From positions 553,726 through 617,725 of the forward strand of contig JADHYV010000005.1 in assembly GCA_027604705.1 (NCBI GenBank): a DNA stretch of 64,000 nt, read 5' to 3'. Shown in pieces: positions 10,857-21,658 of the stretch (the first letter of the stretch is position 1; each line of letters opens with the position of its first letter). The translations under genes were made by a program, and so were the position numbers. Under the pieces are notes generated by a model. The model made no database searches. It had not been told where the DNA came from and saw nothing but the letters and a program-made list of their open reading frames with translations. The stretch is from Allomyces arbusculus. Taxonomy: Eukaryota > Blastocladiomycota > Blastocladiomycetes > Blastocladiales > Blastocladiaceae.

Positions 10857-11331
10857 CGTGACGGGGGCGGGATTGGCTTGGAAGCGACCAGAAGCGACCG
10901 GGATTGGGCGCCGGCGGCTCGACGGCGGGACGAATGGGCGGGCCACGACCGCTTGCAGCGAGTTCGGCGGGGCCGTTGAGCGTGGTTGGGCCGTCGGTCG
11001 GGATTGACGCGAGGTCGGCTTTCGTTCTGGCGAGATCAGCGTTGGAATGATAAAAGTGATCAACGTCTAACGTGACCACACATGCGTGACCACATCACAG
11101 GTATCACAAGCAGCCAAAATAAGAGAACGTGCTACATTATTGCGTAATTTATCCATCCAAATATCTGCAATACCGAACGAAGACAAGAGAGAACAAGCGA
11201 CGCGACAAGGCGGCGACGACAGCAACGACGACAAAAGGGACGGCGCCCCCACGACGCGTCACAGGCCCCGTCGCCCGCGCTTACAACCGCGCGCCCGGCA
11301 CGCCAGGCGCCGGCGTCGACCGCGTCCCGAG

Positions 11332-12473
11332 TCACTCCTGCGCCTCGAGCCACCGCTCGCAGTCGAGCGCGGCGGCGCACCCGGACCCAGCGGCCGTGAT
11401 CGCCTGGCGGTACTTCTTGTCGGCGACGTCACCGCAGGCAAACACGCCCTCGACCGACGTGTGCGTGGTGCCTGGCGGCACAACCACGTAACCGTCCTGG
11501 TCAGTCTCGACCTGATACTTGGTGCCGTTGGCCTGCGCGTCCGCGACCTTGAGCCAGTCGACATTGGGCTTGTGGCCAATCGCATAGAAGAAGCCGTTCA
11601 CGGGCAAGTCAATCTCCATGTCCTCCTCGCCGGGGATCGTCGACTTGAGCACGATCGTCTCGAGCAGGCGGCCGTTGCCCTTGGCGGCGACCGGGATCCG
11701 GTTCCAGAGAATCTCGATCTTGGGGTTGGTGAGCGCGCGGTGTGCCATGACCTTGGACGCGCGCAGCTTGTCGCGGCGCACAATCAAGTACACCTTGCTG
11801 CCGTACTTGGTCAAGTGCGTCGCCTCCTCGACGGCCGAGTCGCCGCCGCCAACGACCGCCAGGGGCTTATTGCGGAAAATGGGCGCGGGACCGTCACAGA
11901 CGGCGCACGCCGACATGCCCGCGTTCCAGTAGGTGTCCTCGCCCGGCATGTGCATGCGCTTGGCCGTCGCGCCTGTCGCAATGATCACCGACTCGGCGAG
12001 CACGGGCTCCGACGCGCCCTCGGGCCACAGCTTGAAGGGGCGCTCAGAGAAATCGACCTTCTCGATCGTCTCGGTGATGATGGTCGCGCCGCAGTGCTCC
12101 GACTGCTGCCGCATGCGGTCCATGAGTTCCGACCCCTGGATGCCCGTGGGCCACCCGGGGAAGTTCTCAATCTCGGTCGTCGTCGTGAGCTGGCCACCTG
12201 CGGCGATGCCGCCTGCCATGAAGCCCTCGTACATCACAGGGTTCAGGTTGGCGCGACCCGTGTAGATGGCCTAGTTGAACGTGGCGGAGTGGGTGGAGGT
12301 GAGCATGCTGTCGGGCATCGGGTTGGCAGGCGGAGTATCTGGGCGGATCACGGCCATTGCGGCGGCGCGGCGGCGCGAGCTCTCGCCCGAAAAAGAAGCG
12401 AGAAGAAGACACGTACGGCCGTGTGGGCAGCGGGGCCCGACCCGACAATGATGACCTTGTGCACCGTCGACAT
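11332..12473 (-). CDS. TRR1: Thioredoxin reductase (low-Mr, NADPH-dependent)
   Basis: Exons 12417-12473 and 11332-12270 (146-nt intron, GTACGT ... CAACTAG) give 331 residues, close to the 320-340 usual for fungal/bacterial-type TrxR. It transfers electrons from NADPH through FAD to thioredoxin. Visible signatures are the FAD-binding [13 protein letters not shown] at the N-terminus (split by the intron), the redox-active CAVC at about residues 141-144, the NADPH site [12 protein letters not shown], and the C-terminal FAD motif [15 protein letters not shown]. The start at 12473 matches the cytosolic form. Upstream the frame stays open to an ATG at 12827. That adds 118 residues rich in Arg, Ser and Ala with almost no acids, so a mitochondrial isoform from an upstream start is possible. 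The family assignment is secure. Confidence 0.95.
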
Positions 12474-13772
12474 GGTGGAAGTGGAGGAAGTGGACGAGTT
12501 AGGGGGAACGATGCCGGCGAAAGTGGACGGCGCGGAGGGCGACGACGACGAGGACGCAGAGGAGGCCGTGGCGTGCAGGGAGAGCAAGGCCGACGAGGCA
12601 AAGGCGCGAGCGAGAAGTGCGCGGCGCGGCGACGGCGGGCGGAAAAGAGTGCAGTAAGTGCGGCGCGCGGGCAGCGGCGGCGAGTAAGTGGGCAGAGACG
12701 GCGACGCGAGAGTCGGGACCGATGGGGGAGCAGCAGCGTCGGCGGTGCGGGCAGCGCGGTTATAAAGGGGCGCCGGCGCAGGGGCTGTTCGGTCGGTCGG
12801 TGGTGGTGAAGTGAGGTGGAGGATCAAGCAAAAGCAAAAGCAAGCGACCCGGCACGGGCACGCGATCAGTCAGCCTGGCCAAACCGATCCCCGAACGAAC
12901 GAAACGACTTCCCCGAGCGAAACCCCCACCGGCACCCCGCACAGTAACCCGATGCACGACGATGCCGCGGCGGCGCGCGCCCTGCATCAGCTCCCGGCCG
13001 CGGGCCCGAGCGCGGGCGGGACGCGGGGGCCGGCGCCAGCAAGCAAGGCGCCTGAGGCGAGTGAAAGGCAGCTCGGGCGTGCCAAGCGCACATCACGCCA
13101 GCCGTCAAAAGAGAAATCCACGACGTACCGCCGCGCATGGCGCCGGCCGGTGAGCGCGCCAGCTGCCGCGCCAGCGTCCGGGCCATGGCCGTGGGCATCG
13201 TGCTCATCGTTGTGTCGTTGGTGTGCGGCGAGCGGCAAGCGTCGAAAACAGCTCCAGCAACGAAGCGATGCGGCCGCGCGTCTTGCTGCGTCTTCCGGCA
13301 GGCCTGCCAAACGTGCCCGAGCACGATCTCGCGGAGGAGATCGCTCGAGGAGTGGTTTGCGGTGGAGCGCCACATGCTGTTCACGCGTCAGTCACGCTGT
13401 TTTCATCACCGCTCGTCTCGCACTGCGCCATCCTGTCCCGCACCTCCGCGACAGCCAGCCAACCTGGCCTGCCGCCTCGCCACGCCTTGCCGTTCCCGGG
13501 CGACGAAAAGGACCCCTGGATGCTCATGACTCGCGCCTTGGCGCCGACTTCGCAACCGCGGCCTGTGTGACCTATCGGCTGACGAAGATGCTGGCTCACG
13601 CTCCTGCCCTCCCCGTGCAGTTGGAACACAAAACCGGGCACTTGGGTGCAACGACCTGTGGCCGGTTCTTCGATTTATAAACGGGCTCGTGCCCTCCACC
13701 CGCGCGCCCACCCCGGCTGCTAGCAAGCTGTCCTCGTCCATCCATCGACCACCGTCCACCACACTTGACACC
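12474..13772. other. Spacer between thioredoxin reductase and TCP11; unresolved minus-strand mini-gene possible
   Basis: This holds the upstream region of TrxR, including a TTATAA core near 12761, and the promoter of the TCP11 gene. On the minus strand, around 13384-12987, there is a short open stretch rich in Ala/Arg (MARTLARQLARSPAGAMRG). It runs into a GTACGT donor and rejoins after a CCTCAG acceptor, giving a possible 47-residue product. Composition and splice signals look genuine, but I recognise no family and do not call it as a gene. Confidence 0.3.
13673..13680 (+). promoter_or_regulatory. TATA box of the TCP11/SOK1 gene
   Basis: TTTATAAA lies about 95 bp before the chosen ATG (13773). 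It is too close to the in-frame ATG at 13689 for that codon to be the start, so it helps decide the start. Confidence 0.5.
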
Positions 13773-15812
13773 ATGCCGTTGCCCACCACGCACCCAGGCC
13801 GTGCGCGGCCGGCACTCCTTCCCCGCACCCATCACCATGACCATCATCTCGACGGCGAAGATGGTCGCTTCAAGAGCCAATTCGCCAAGGCGGTCGCGAC
13901 CTTCCACTCGCTCGACCTCGCCTCGCTCGCCCTGGACCCGTCTTCGGCCGAGAAACTGTGGACGCACGATGCACTCATGGACCAAGTCGAGGATCCCGCT
14001 GCGCTCGCAGCGGCCAGACTGCTCGTCAACGAAATCGCGCTCATTACGACGACGATCATCGGCCAGTCATTACCACCGCAATTCGATGCGCGCGCGTTGC
14101 TCGCAGCACTCGTCACGGCCACATTTCCGTCCATGGTCGTGCCGGAATCATCGGAACCTGGTCGCGGCGCCGCTACGGACCAGGAATCCTCACATCTCAT
14201 TGCTACTGCTCGCACCCTCCTCATGGCCCTTGCCAGCCTGCTCTTGTGCCGTGCCCAACCAGACCGACCCATCCTCGCATCATTCGCTCGCGCCAGTACC
14301 GCCTACGTCTCGGCCCTGACTGCTTGGAAATCCGCGCGCACGCACCACCTGGCTGCCGACCTCCTCGCGCACGCACGCGAAGCCAACCTCCTCTGGATCA
14401 CGGCGCGACCACGGCTCGCTTCTCTCGGTGGCCAACCGGCACGTGAATACCTCGACGGCCTACGCACGCGCATGCAGCTCATTCACAACCGGCTCGTGCG
14501 CGTGCTTGGAACCAAAGGCGCCGCGGACGCGGTGCTCGCACAGGCAAGACGTGATGATGGCGTCGAGTTTGATTTGGTTCGGGATGATGTCGAGGAATTA
14601 CTGGGTGAGAGCGCAGGCAGCAGCCTGAACTCGGTGTGGGTCGATGGCGACGACGAAGACGAATCCGCTTCGTGCGGGCCAAACGACGACGATGCAGCGC
14701 AGCCCATTTCCGCACGTAACCTGCAATTCGCGCACGACCTCCACCTCGGCCCGGTACCTGAGACCATGTTCGACGCTGCGTTTCGCGACCGTATCCGCTC
14801 AGCACTCCGCACAGCGTTCCGCGCCCGCGCCTCCGAGCAGTCGTCACCCACCGACCGCACCTCACCATATTTGATCGACATCCTCGCCACCGCTTGCGAC
14901 CACATCGCCGCGTCCACCCCGCACCCGGCATCCACCCGTGCGCAACTCGATGCTGCTATCGACCTCGCGTGCCCGCACGCCGACCTGCTGGACGCGGCAC
15001 GTGCTGTCGTGCACGCGATCCGCACCGTCTGCGCCGCCACGCGCGACTCCGACGTCGACCGCGTCGCAACCCTGATCGAGTCGGACCTGGTCGCCGGCGT
15101 GTTTGCCGCTGCCGACCTGGCTGAATCCGTGCGCGCCGATTTTGCCCAATGCGCGGCCGCGGCTCTACGCCCGCGGGTCGTGCGACATGTCGTGACCTGG
15201 GAACGCGCCGCGTTCGAGCGTGCCATGGACAGCGGACGGGTTCCAGCGGACCTTCCACGAACGCGCACGTGGCTCCGTGCGGCCGCATCTGCCGGATCTA
15301 CAGCAACGGGGGGTGCATCGTTCGTGACGGTCTGGAACGCCGCGTTTGCGGACCTTCTCCTTGCCCCCACCAGCGAGCACATACCCGAAACGTTCCCTTA
15401 CGACACGGAGCGCATCGGGCACCTTGCGGACCGCGCGCACCGACTGGCCGTAGCTGCAGCGGTCGCGACGCACGCGCGTGCGCGGAACAAGGGCGCTGAT
15501 GCGCGTGCCACAGCGACACGGTTTCTTGCCAACACCACCGACTCTGGCACGGTCGATGTGACGCGCGAAACGGTCGCGCGGTGTATCGCACGGACGGACC
15601 CGGTGTACCGTGTCGTCGCGCGGCGTGTGCGCGAGTCACTCCTGGCCGGGTTGGTCGCAGGTGGACAAGGTGCGAGGGTCGCGCGGGGGTTGGAATGTGT
15701 GGAAAATGAGGTGCGGCAGTGGGTGGAGAGTGCAGTGATGTTGGCGGCGCATAATAAGCGCGTGTATGCGCCGTGGTATGATCGGATGTTGGATGAGCTT
15801 TTGAATATGTAG
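13773..15812 (+). CDS. SOK1: TCP11/SOK1 family protein
   Basis: Single exon, 679 residues, almost entirely helical. The T-complex protein 11 (TCP11) family includes yeast Sok1, a high-copy suppressor of protein kinase A loss, and mammalian TCP11, which acts in cAMP signalling in sperm. Family-like features are the acidic insert in the middle (VWVDGDDEDES), the C-terminal motif ETFPYDTERI followed by RLAVAAAVATHARA, and DPVYRVVARRVRESL near the end. The start was placed at 13773 because the TATA-like element at 13673 lies too close to the upstream ATG. Residues 1-20 contain a His-rich patch (HHHDHH). In a zoosporic fungus a link to flagellar or cAMP signalling would be attractive, but that is inference. 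Confidence 0.7.
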   Translation: MPLPTTHPGRARPALLPRTHHHDHHLDGEDGRFKSQFAKAVATFHSLDLASLALDPSSAEKLWTHDALMDQVEDPAALAAARLLVNEIALITTTIIGQSLPPQFDARALLAALVTATFPSMVVPESSEPGRGAATDQESSHLIATARTLLMALASLLLCRAQPDRPILASFARASTAYVSALTAWKSARTHHLAADLLAHAREANLLWITARPRLASLGGQPAREYLDGLRTRMQLIHNRLVRVLGTKGAADAVLAQARRDDGVEFDLVRDDVEELLGESAGSSLNSVWVDGDDEDESASCGPNDDDAAQPISARNLQFAHDLHLGPVPETMFDAAFRDRIRSALRTAFRARASEQSSPTDRTSPYLIDILATACDHIAASTPHPASTRAQLDAAIDLACPHADLLDAARAVVHAIRTVCAATRDSDVDRVATLIESDLVAGVFAAADLAESVRADFAQCAAAALRPRVVRHVVTWERAAFERAMDSGRVPADLPRTRTWLRAAASAGSTATGGASFVTVWNAAFADLLLAPTSEHIPETFPYDTERIGHLADRAHRLAVAAAVATHARARNKGADARATATRFLANTTDSGTVDVTRETVARCIARTDPVYRVVARRVRESLLAGLVAGGQGARVARGLECVENEVRQWVESAVMLAAHNKRVYAPWYDRMLDELLNM

Positions 15813-16461
15813 ATGTATGAGTGGATGCTGGTGATTGAATATTCTGCTGGTCAGAGATTTTGATGGCACTTGTCGCAATTTGAAGAGATAACAATGTTGG
15901 GTCGGCGTTGCTTGCGCTTTTCTGAATGTCCGCTTTATTTACGTCGCTTGCGGCAGCAATTTGAGCGGGGTGGGCTGGTCGATGTCACTGGGACACTGAC
16001 CGCACACCAACTCTAGCGCTAGTCGAACAGTGCACTGGCCGAACCACTGGCCGGAGCACGCCCTGTCCTCCCTCGAGCACGCTGAACTCATTATTTGTCC
16101 AAGAAGCACTATTGTGCGCGCGGCCCGCAGCGTGTGATTCGACTCTCGAATGCATTTTGGTCTGGGTTCGTGTCTGGCTCGCCGCGTTTGTCTTGTGCAT
16201 GTCACGGCTTGGCAGAGCGTCAGCTGCGTCAGTTGCATTTGACGACAGTGACGAGTCCACCTTGTTGATGCTCAACTTGCTCAACCATGTCAGACAAAGC
16301 TGAACCACGTCACGAACGCTGAACCACAGCGGCACTCAAGAGGCTCTTCGCTCCCCAAATTGCATGACGAGACCGGAAGATCCTCTTCCCGCTACCTCCC
16401 GCATACGCGCGACCAAGAACGCACCACCAAGAGTCAACTCGCCACCACGATCCTCGACTCA
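15813..16461. other. Intergenic, upstream of the F-box relic
   Basis: No supported gene. Base composition falls noticeably relative to the genes on the left, in line with the decayed F-box relic that follows. No repeat or RNA gene was recognised. Confidence 0.4.
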
Positions 16462-17530
16462 ATGCCAGAAAATCTCTCAGATGCTGTGACCCCGACTTGC
16501 GCTCAAGCAAACACCACTGTGCCAGGAGTAACTATTGCCAGTCTTCCTCACGATGTGCTCCTTATCATTGTCGACTTGATCGTTGCTCGCGCTCCAAGGA
16601 AAGACCGTGTTGAGCGTCATCTTCGCGTGCCCTCACAGACTGCATGGACACTGTTTGAGGAGCTGCGCCGTATGTCCTGTGCACGGAGCGCTGCCATTGA
16701 CGCACCCTGACCAAGTGGATTGTATCACGTTGACCTCAGTCTCGATGTTGTTTATTTGGACACAATGGCCAAGCGCCATTCAGATCGAATGTGTTGGCAG
16801 CTTACTGCAACAGTAACAACCACCACTCAGCGCCCAGTATCGAATTGCCCAAGAACAGGACCGGCCCAAATGGGGAGCCTCTAGTGGCAGATTTGTTCCC
16901 TCGACTGACGATCAATGCACACGACGATGCGCGCACAATGCAGTTGTTCCAGTGCTGCACTTTTGCAGCAACAACTGATGTTCACTGGTCGCTGTTGACT
17001 TGATCATGGCGCTTCAGCTGAACGAAACAAAGGATGCAGACTGTGCAGATCATCAAGATCCCCAAGGAGTGAGCACCATGTTCAGAAAAGTCGCTGTTTC
17101 GCTCCCCAAGATATCGTGGCTCCACCTTAACCTGCGAACGCATTGCATGCAAGCATCTGCAGCTGTATCTGCCCTCCCCACTTGGAGTGCAACTTTGACG
17201 ACCCTCAACTTGTTGGTCAAGTCTTGTTGGAACGAAGCAGCAAAGTTGCTCAAGCTGCCACACTTGCACACGCTCACTGTCCAGGTAGGATGGGGCTACC
17301 TGAAAACGCTACCAAAAGCAATATAAACTGACGTCGTTGGCTGTCACTGCATCTGATGTGTACACCAGTGCAATTGCACAGTATGCTTGCACACTCTCCA
17401 GTTTGACAATCACAATAAGGTTAGGCAATGCCGCATCTGATCATTCGACAATTGCATTTTGCTGTTTCAACTCTGGCAAGAACGGACCTTTTCTGTGGCA
17501 TTATTGGAGCACAGCCAATAGCCATCTCTT
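16462..17530 (+). pseudogene. F-box-like/LRR protein pseudogene (relic of the gene at 47.8-49.9 kb)
   Basis: It starts with an intact beginning (ATG 16462) that matches the intact paralogue: SLPHDVLLIIVDLIV against TLPLDVLRIIVDFLV, then RHLRVPSQTAWTLFEELRR against HHLRVPSSTALTLFDLRR. The frame then breaks. Homologous pieces continue in other frames: SLPKISWLHLNLRTHCM near 17100, LPHLHTLTVQV near 17260, SAIAQYACTLSSLTI near 17370 and a RQLHFAV block near 17450. The first two correspond to SLPNVAWLEL and LPHLRSLAIKI of the intact copy. At least three frame breaks and an in-frame stop at about 17325 rule out a working protein. It ends where the HAT1 pseudogene begins. GC content is lower than in the surrounding genes. 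Confidence 0.8.
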
Positions 17531-17559
17531 TCCATCGCAGCCCCTCTTCTTCCTCCTTT

Positions 17560-19199
17560 TCAGCCCTTTTCCGCGTCCGCGGCGCACGCCGACCACCTCC
17601 CCCGCGCCCCTGGCGTCCTATACCCTGCCCCCGCGCGCCGCTCCGTCCCCTTCTCCCCCGCCCTCTGCGCCGCGACCCACGCCCGCACCCGCCCGGCATA
17701 CACGATCCTTGCGTACCGATCCATGACCGCCACGTACTGCCGATGCAACACATCCACCTGCTCGCGGCGCGGCACATCCACCCAATCGGCCTTCCCCTCC
17801 CGAAACAACCGCTGCTTGACCAACATCTGCAACTCGTGTGGGACCGGGACTCGCGCATCCCGTAGCGCTGCAAGGACCACCATTTCCCACACCCGTGCCG
17901 CCTGCCTCGGCTTGAGTTTCCATTCGAGCTGCAACCCACGAACCCAGTCCCGCGCGACGTCCGATAAACGCAAGTCGGTCACGGGTCGCGCGCAGCCGCG
18001 GTGCACGCGCGCGCGCGCGTACGGGTCGCCCTCGGCGAGCGGGAGGAGTTCCACTTCGAGTACGCGCAGCAGCGGTGGCGCGTTCGGGTCCGCGCATGCG
18101 AGAACCGCGGCCAAGTCGGCAATATCGCGTAAACTATCGAATGTGGGAGTGGTCGCTTCGACGGCGACTTCGAGCGCGTGCGCGGACGTGGTGTTCAGGG
18201 AAAGGACTTGAATTTCGAGTCGAGCAACGACGCGAGCCCTTGCCGCTGGAACGGGGGGGGGGGGGGGGGACGAGCAGATGCGAAATTCGCCGCCGGTGAT
18301 ACCCTTGGTGGATGGCCGTGTCGGCGAGCCATGGTGGGTCCATAAAAAAGGTGCACGCGGCGAGAAGACCGACGAAGATGGACGGCCCGGCAGCAGAAGG
18401 TTTACGGTACTAGAGAGGAGGTTCCACCGCTCGTCGGACTCGTCGAGGTCGGAGAGAACCAAGGCCGAGTCGCGGTCGAGGAAGTGACGGGCCAGGAACT
18501 TGGCGCGCGCAAAGAAGTCGTGGAAGCCGGGTAAAAGAAGGACGACTACGCGTACGATGGGCGCGTCAGATCCAGCGCTACGGCTGCGATTTGGTGGAGC
18601 ATCAAGAGTCCGTGCACCGCATACAGCTCGTAGACGTGGCTGTCATGCACCACGTCCTGGAAGTGCTTGCCGGGCGGAACGACACGGCCGCCATGCTCGT
18701 CGCGCAGCTGCTGCCAGAACTGGCTTTTAGGACTGGCAAACAGGTCTGAAACCCCCGGAGGCGCGATTGCCTGATCAGCTTCCTTCATCAACCGTCAGCG
18801 ACACGCACCCGGTGCCAACTGCTGATGCATCCGCTCCAATACGGCATCCGCGCCTGGCCCCATCACATGTGGAACCAAACTGGTCGCTAAAAACCGCACG
18901 CGCACGCGCGGATCCGGTAGCTCCGCGAGCAAGTCCTGGAACCCCTTGTCGTGGACGGCTGTCGTCGCCGTCGGATATAATGAATTGGGTAGAGGCGGCT
19001 CCACCATCTTGTCGTGCCCAATGACAAGCCATAGAGTCATGGCATGGCAGAGGTCCAGTCGTGGCGGGAGAGCCGGATCGGTCGCATCCTCGGCGTGCCC
19101 GCGATGGTCCACGTTCTCAGCGGCCGCAGGAGGAACTGGCGCACCGCCCATGTCCATGGGCTTGTCGATACCGCTCGGATCGTGACCATGGGCTGGCAA
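17560..19199 (-). pseudogene. HAT1 pseudogene (histone acetyltransferase type B catalytic subunit copy)
   Basis: A closely related copy of the intact HAT1 at 43.6-45.2 kb. It spans the acidic N-terminus (19199-18795), the HVYELYAV segment (near 18600) and the C-terminal half (18462-17560). The C-terminal part, for example RQAARVWEMVVLAALRDARV, matches the intact copy nearly residue for residue. The GNAT core is broken. HRRRISHLLVPPPPP lies in one frame and the flanking blocks in two others, so at least two frameshifts interrupt the acetyl-CoA motif. One lies at a 17-G run (18253-18269). The second intron of the intact gene is still present (GATCTGACGCG branch point, CGCGTAG acceptor). That makes this a DNA-level duplicate and not a retrocopy. 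A sequencing error could explain the poly-G break but not all of them. Confidence 0.85.
18253..18269. repeat. Homopolymer run of 17 G
   Basis: Uninterrupted G run within the HAT1 pseudogene at the position corresponding to the VLPPFQRQG motif of the intact gene. It coincides with a frame change. Confidence 0.95.
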
Positions 19200-19644
19200 G
19201 GTCTAGGCTGCGCGGTCGCGCGCTATCGTGAGCCGAAGCTTGTGGCAGGTCCAAAATTGCGCGCCGCGGTTTGTGACGGTTTCCATGAATGCAGTAAGTT
19301 TTGCTTGCACGTCGTGGTTGTCGTGGTTGCCGTGCCGGTGACTGTCGGCGAGTCCGGCTGGCTATCCGAGTGAATGAAGGAGTCACACTTCCCACATCGC
19401 CACGATCGTGTCTTTCTGCGAAGCAAGACATGACACGATGCGACGCACGTTCATGCTGCTGGTGGCCTTGATTCTAGCGCTGATCCTGGGCACTTGCTCG
19501 CGATCCAGCTGCCTTTTGCGACCCAGAGGCCCTTTCGCGACCCAGAGGCCCAGTCTCGAACGAACCAGCGGCGCGTCAGCAACCAACGGCCCCCATTCTC
19601 TCCATTACCCATTCCTCTATTTCTCCTCCCCTCCCTTGCTCCCC
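19200..19644. other. Intergenic, upstream of the HAT1 pseudogene
   Basis: No supported gene. Short patches resemble the region just upstream of the intact HAT1 (43.44-43.59 kb, reverse strand), suggesting that the duplication included some 5' flank. Confidence 0.4.
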
Positions 19645-20860
19645 TTACTCGGTCCACACCTCCTCCGCATACCGTGTCGCGTCCCACACCATTGCCTCCT
19701 GCGACACACGCCACTTTTCTCTCCTCCACTCGCCCCTTGCCACCTGCGCCAACTGATACTCGACCAAGCTCGGCCAAAACGTCCAGAACCCAAATTCAGG
19801 CCAGGCCGGGCTTACAAATCGCAGAAGGCACTGCTCCGACGCCTGCCACATGAGAAAGTCCGATAGCCGATGTTCGCCGGACGTGCGCACGAGCAAGTCG
19901 AGCGGCGGGCATCCGGAAGTTCCGAGATGCTGTGCGACGGCTGAAATGGGATCGAGGTCGGGGCGCGGGTGGGCGCGGGCGTGCGAGACGGCGGTGAGCA
20001 TTTCGTGCCGCGAGGTGTACGGGATGCAGATGTTGAGGATGGCGCTAGTGGCAGGTGCAATGAAGTCGTTGAGCGAAATAGATCAAGTATACGCGCGAAA
20101 GAAGGGTGGCGCCGCAGCGTCTGTCGCTTCGTACCCAGCATGGTGGCACGTGCGCCGCTCGGCCTCGGCCGCGGCGCGCTGCACGGTGATCGGCAAGAGT
20201 CGCACGTCGCCGAGGATGCGGATGCGGATCTGGTGCCGCTCCACGAGCTCACTACGAGACACTCGTCAGTAAGTGTCATGGAAACGGTCAACCGCAACGC
20301 CATCCCAGCGCCGTACCTCTCGGTGGACAGCAACGCCAACTTATCAATCATCATCGCAAACAAGTACGCGACCTCGTCCTGGTCGCGCTTGAAGTTTTCA
20401 ATACTGAACGCGTAGACGGTCACGCACTGCACGCCGAGCTGCAGGCACCAGTCGAGCGCCGACTCGAGCGCAAGCCAGCCGAGGTAGTGCCCGTGCCGCT
20501 TGTCGCGGTGGATCTTTTTCGCAAACCTGGCAAAGCATAGGGGTGAGGTCGTGCTTGGCAAATGGTTGGGTGCGGACCGAATACGGACCGCCGGTTGCCG
20601 TCCATGATGAAGGCAACGTGCCGCGGAACGGGACCGCATGCCATGATGCGGAGGCACCAGTGTTGCGACCAGGCGACGAGGGCGGTCCAGGCCGCAGCGA
20701 CGGTGGCAAGGATGGCGCTGAACAGGCCGGTTGGTGCGGGGTCGTCGTTGATGATGGTGGTCATGGTGGGTTCGGCGCGTGCTGGTGCTGCTGATGCTGC
20801 TGATGTTGTCCTAGCATCCGGAGCCGCAGCGGGTGTCGGTGGTGGGTCCGTCGTGGCCAT
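19645..20860 (-). CDS. RER2: cis-prenyltransferase (dehydrodolichyl diphosphate synthase)
   Basis: Four exons: 20589-20860, 20317-20526, 20135-20251 and 19645-20044 (introns 62, 65 and 90 nt), giving 332 residues. It elongates farnesyl diphosphate with isopentenyl diphosphate in cis to make the dolichol precursor at the ER. Visible signatures are the catalytic HVAFIMDGNRR at about residues 81-91 (split by intron 1), GHYLGWLALESALDWC, VTVYAFSIENFKRDQDEV, RIRILGDVRLLP, AILNICIPYTSR and LLVRTSGEHRLSDFLMWQ with FWPS near the end. A hydrophobic N-terminal segment (SAILATVAAAWTALVAW) is probably a membrane anchor. The intron junctions restore each conserved block exactly, which supports the model. 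SRT1 would be an equally good yeast name. It is divergent from mS33, with 209 bp between the start codons. Confidence 0.93.
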
Positions 20861-21069
20861 GGGTATTGATATTTTGCTGATGATGTCGCCCGGGGAGGAG
20901 GATGAAGAGCAGACGCGATGCGAGGCCGCAGCCCCCGCATCAGCAAGACTCTGAGCCCTCGGCACCCGCCACGTGCCCTGGTGAAGCTGCCTGTTCATCC
21001 CGCGACCGTTGCAACACAGACACCCACCGACACCAATCCGCCACTGCCATTGAATCCGGCACCACCACC
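20861..21069. promoter_or_regulatory. Short bidirectional promoter between cis-prenyltransferase and mS33
   Basis: Only 209 bp separate the two start codons, so both promoters must fit here. No TATA box is seen. Confidence 0.6.
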
Positions 21070-21466
21070 ATGTCCACCACACTCGCCACCAAGACGCGCC
21101 ACTTGCGGCAACTGTCGTGCCAGATCTTCCAGACCGTGCACAACCCGACGCATGCGCGCACGGGCCACCGCATCCTGCGCGAGCGGCTCGCCGGACCGCA
21201 CTTGACCAGCTACTACCCCATCGAACCGCCGACCATCAAGAAATTGAACGCGGTTTGCGAACCGCTCGGGCTCGAAAAGTTGATCGATATGCAGGAGGTG
21301 CTGCGGTTGAACAAGATCAAGGGCTTGAATGCGCGCAACAAGGGCGCGCCCAAGAAGGGTGCGTTGCGGTTGGTGGTCACGGTGGTGGAATGCATGGGAA
21401 CTGACGCCGTTGGTGGCGGTGCTAGGCGAGGGCAAGCGTGCTGCGCTCAACAAGAAGAAAAAGTAA
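21070..21466 (+). CDS. RSM27: Mitochondrial small-subunit ribosomal protein mS33
   Basis: Exons 21070-21358 and 21426-21466 join across a 67-nt intron (GTGCGT ... GTGCTAG) to give 109 residues, the usual size for mS33 (yeast Rsm27, human MRPS33). The family pattern is visible throughout. It begins with a short basic start, then QIFQTVHNPTHARTGHRIL, then YYPIEPPTIKKLNAVCEPLG. The basic tail reads KKGEGKRAALNKKKK only after the intron is removed. The unspliced frame would lose the GEGKR signature, so the splice is well supported. The protein is a structural component of the head of the mitochondrial 28S/37S subunit. The start is the first ATG and no separate presequence is obvious, which is normal for this family. 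Confidence 0.88.
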
Positions 21467-21658
21467 ACCGGCGGCGGCGTGTCGGTCGTTGTCGTCGTCG
21501 CTTGGTTCCTCCAGCTCTCGGTGTGCCTGTTGCTGCTCTTCGTTCCATATTTAGTACAATCGTCTATCTCGATAGCCTCCTGAGCGTGCGTGGTGCTCCC
21601 GCCTACTTGTCGGCCAACCGCTTTTCCCGCTCCATGACCTACCATCGCACGCGCATCG

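Noticed and set aside
11086-12657. 523-codon plus-strand frame antisense to thioredoxin reductase
   Set aside because: The minus strand encodes a clear TrxR; the plus frame is a by-product.
12987-13373. Small minus-strand spliced gene of about 47 residues
   Set aside because: Splice signals are plausible, but the product is too short and unlike any family to be called.
17560-18462. 300-codon minus-strand frame as a working HAT1 paralogue
   Set aside because: The acetyl-CoA core is split among frames; only the C-terminal part is intact.
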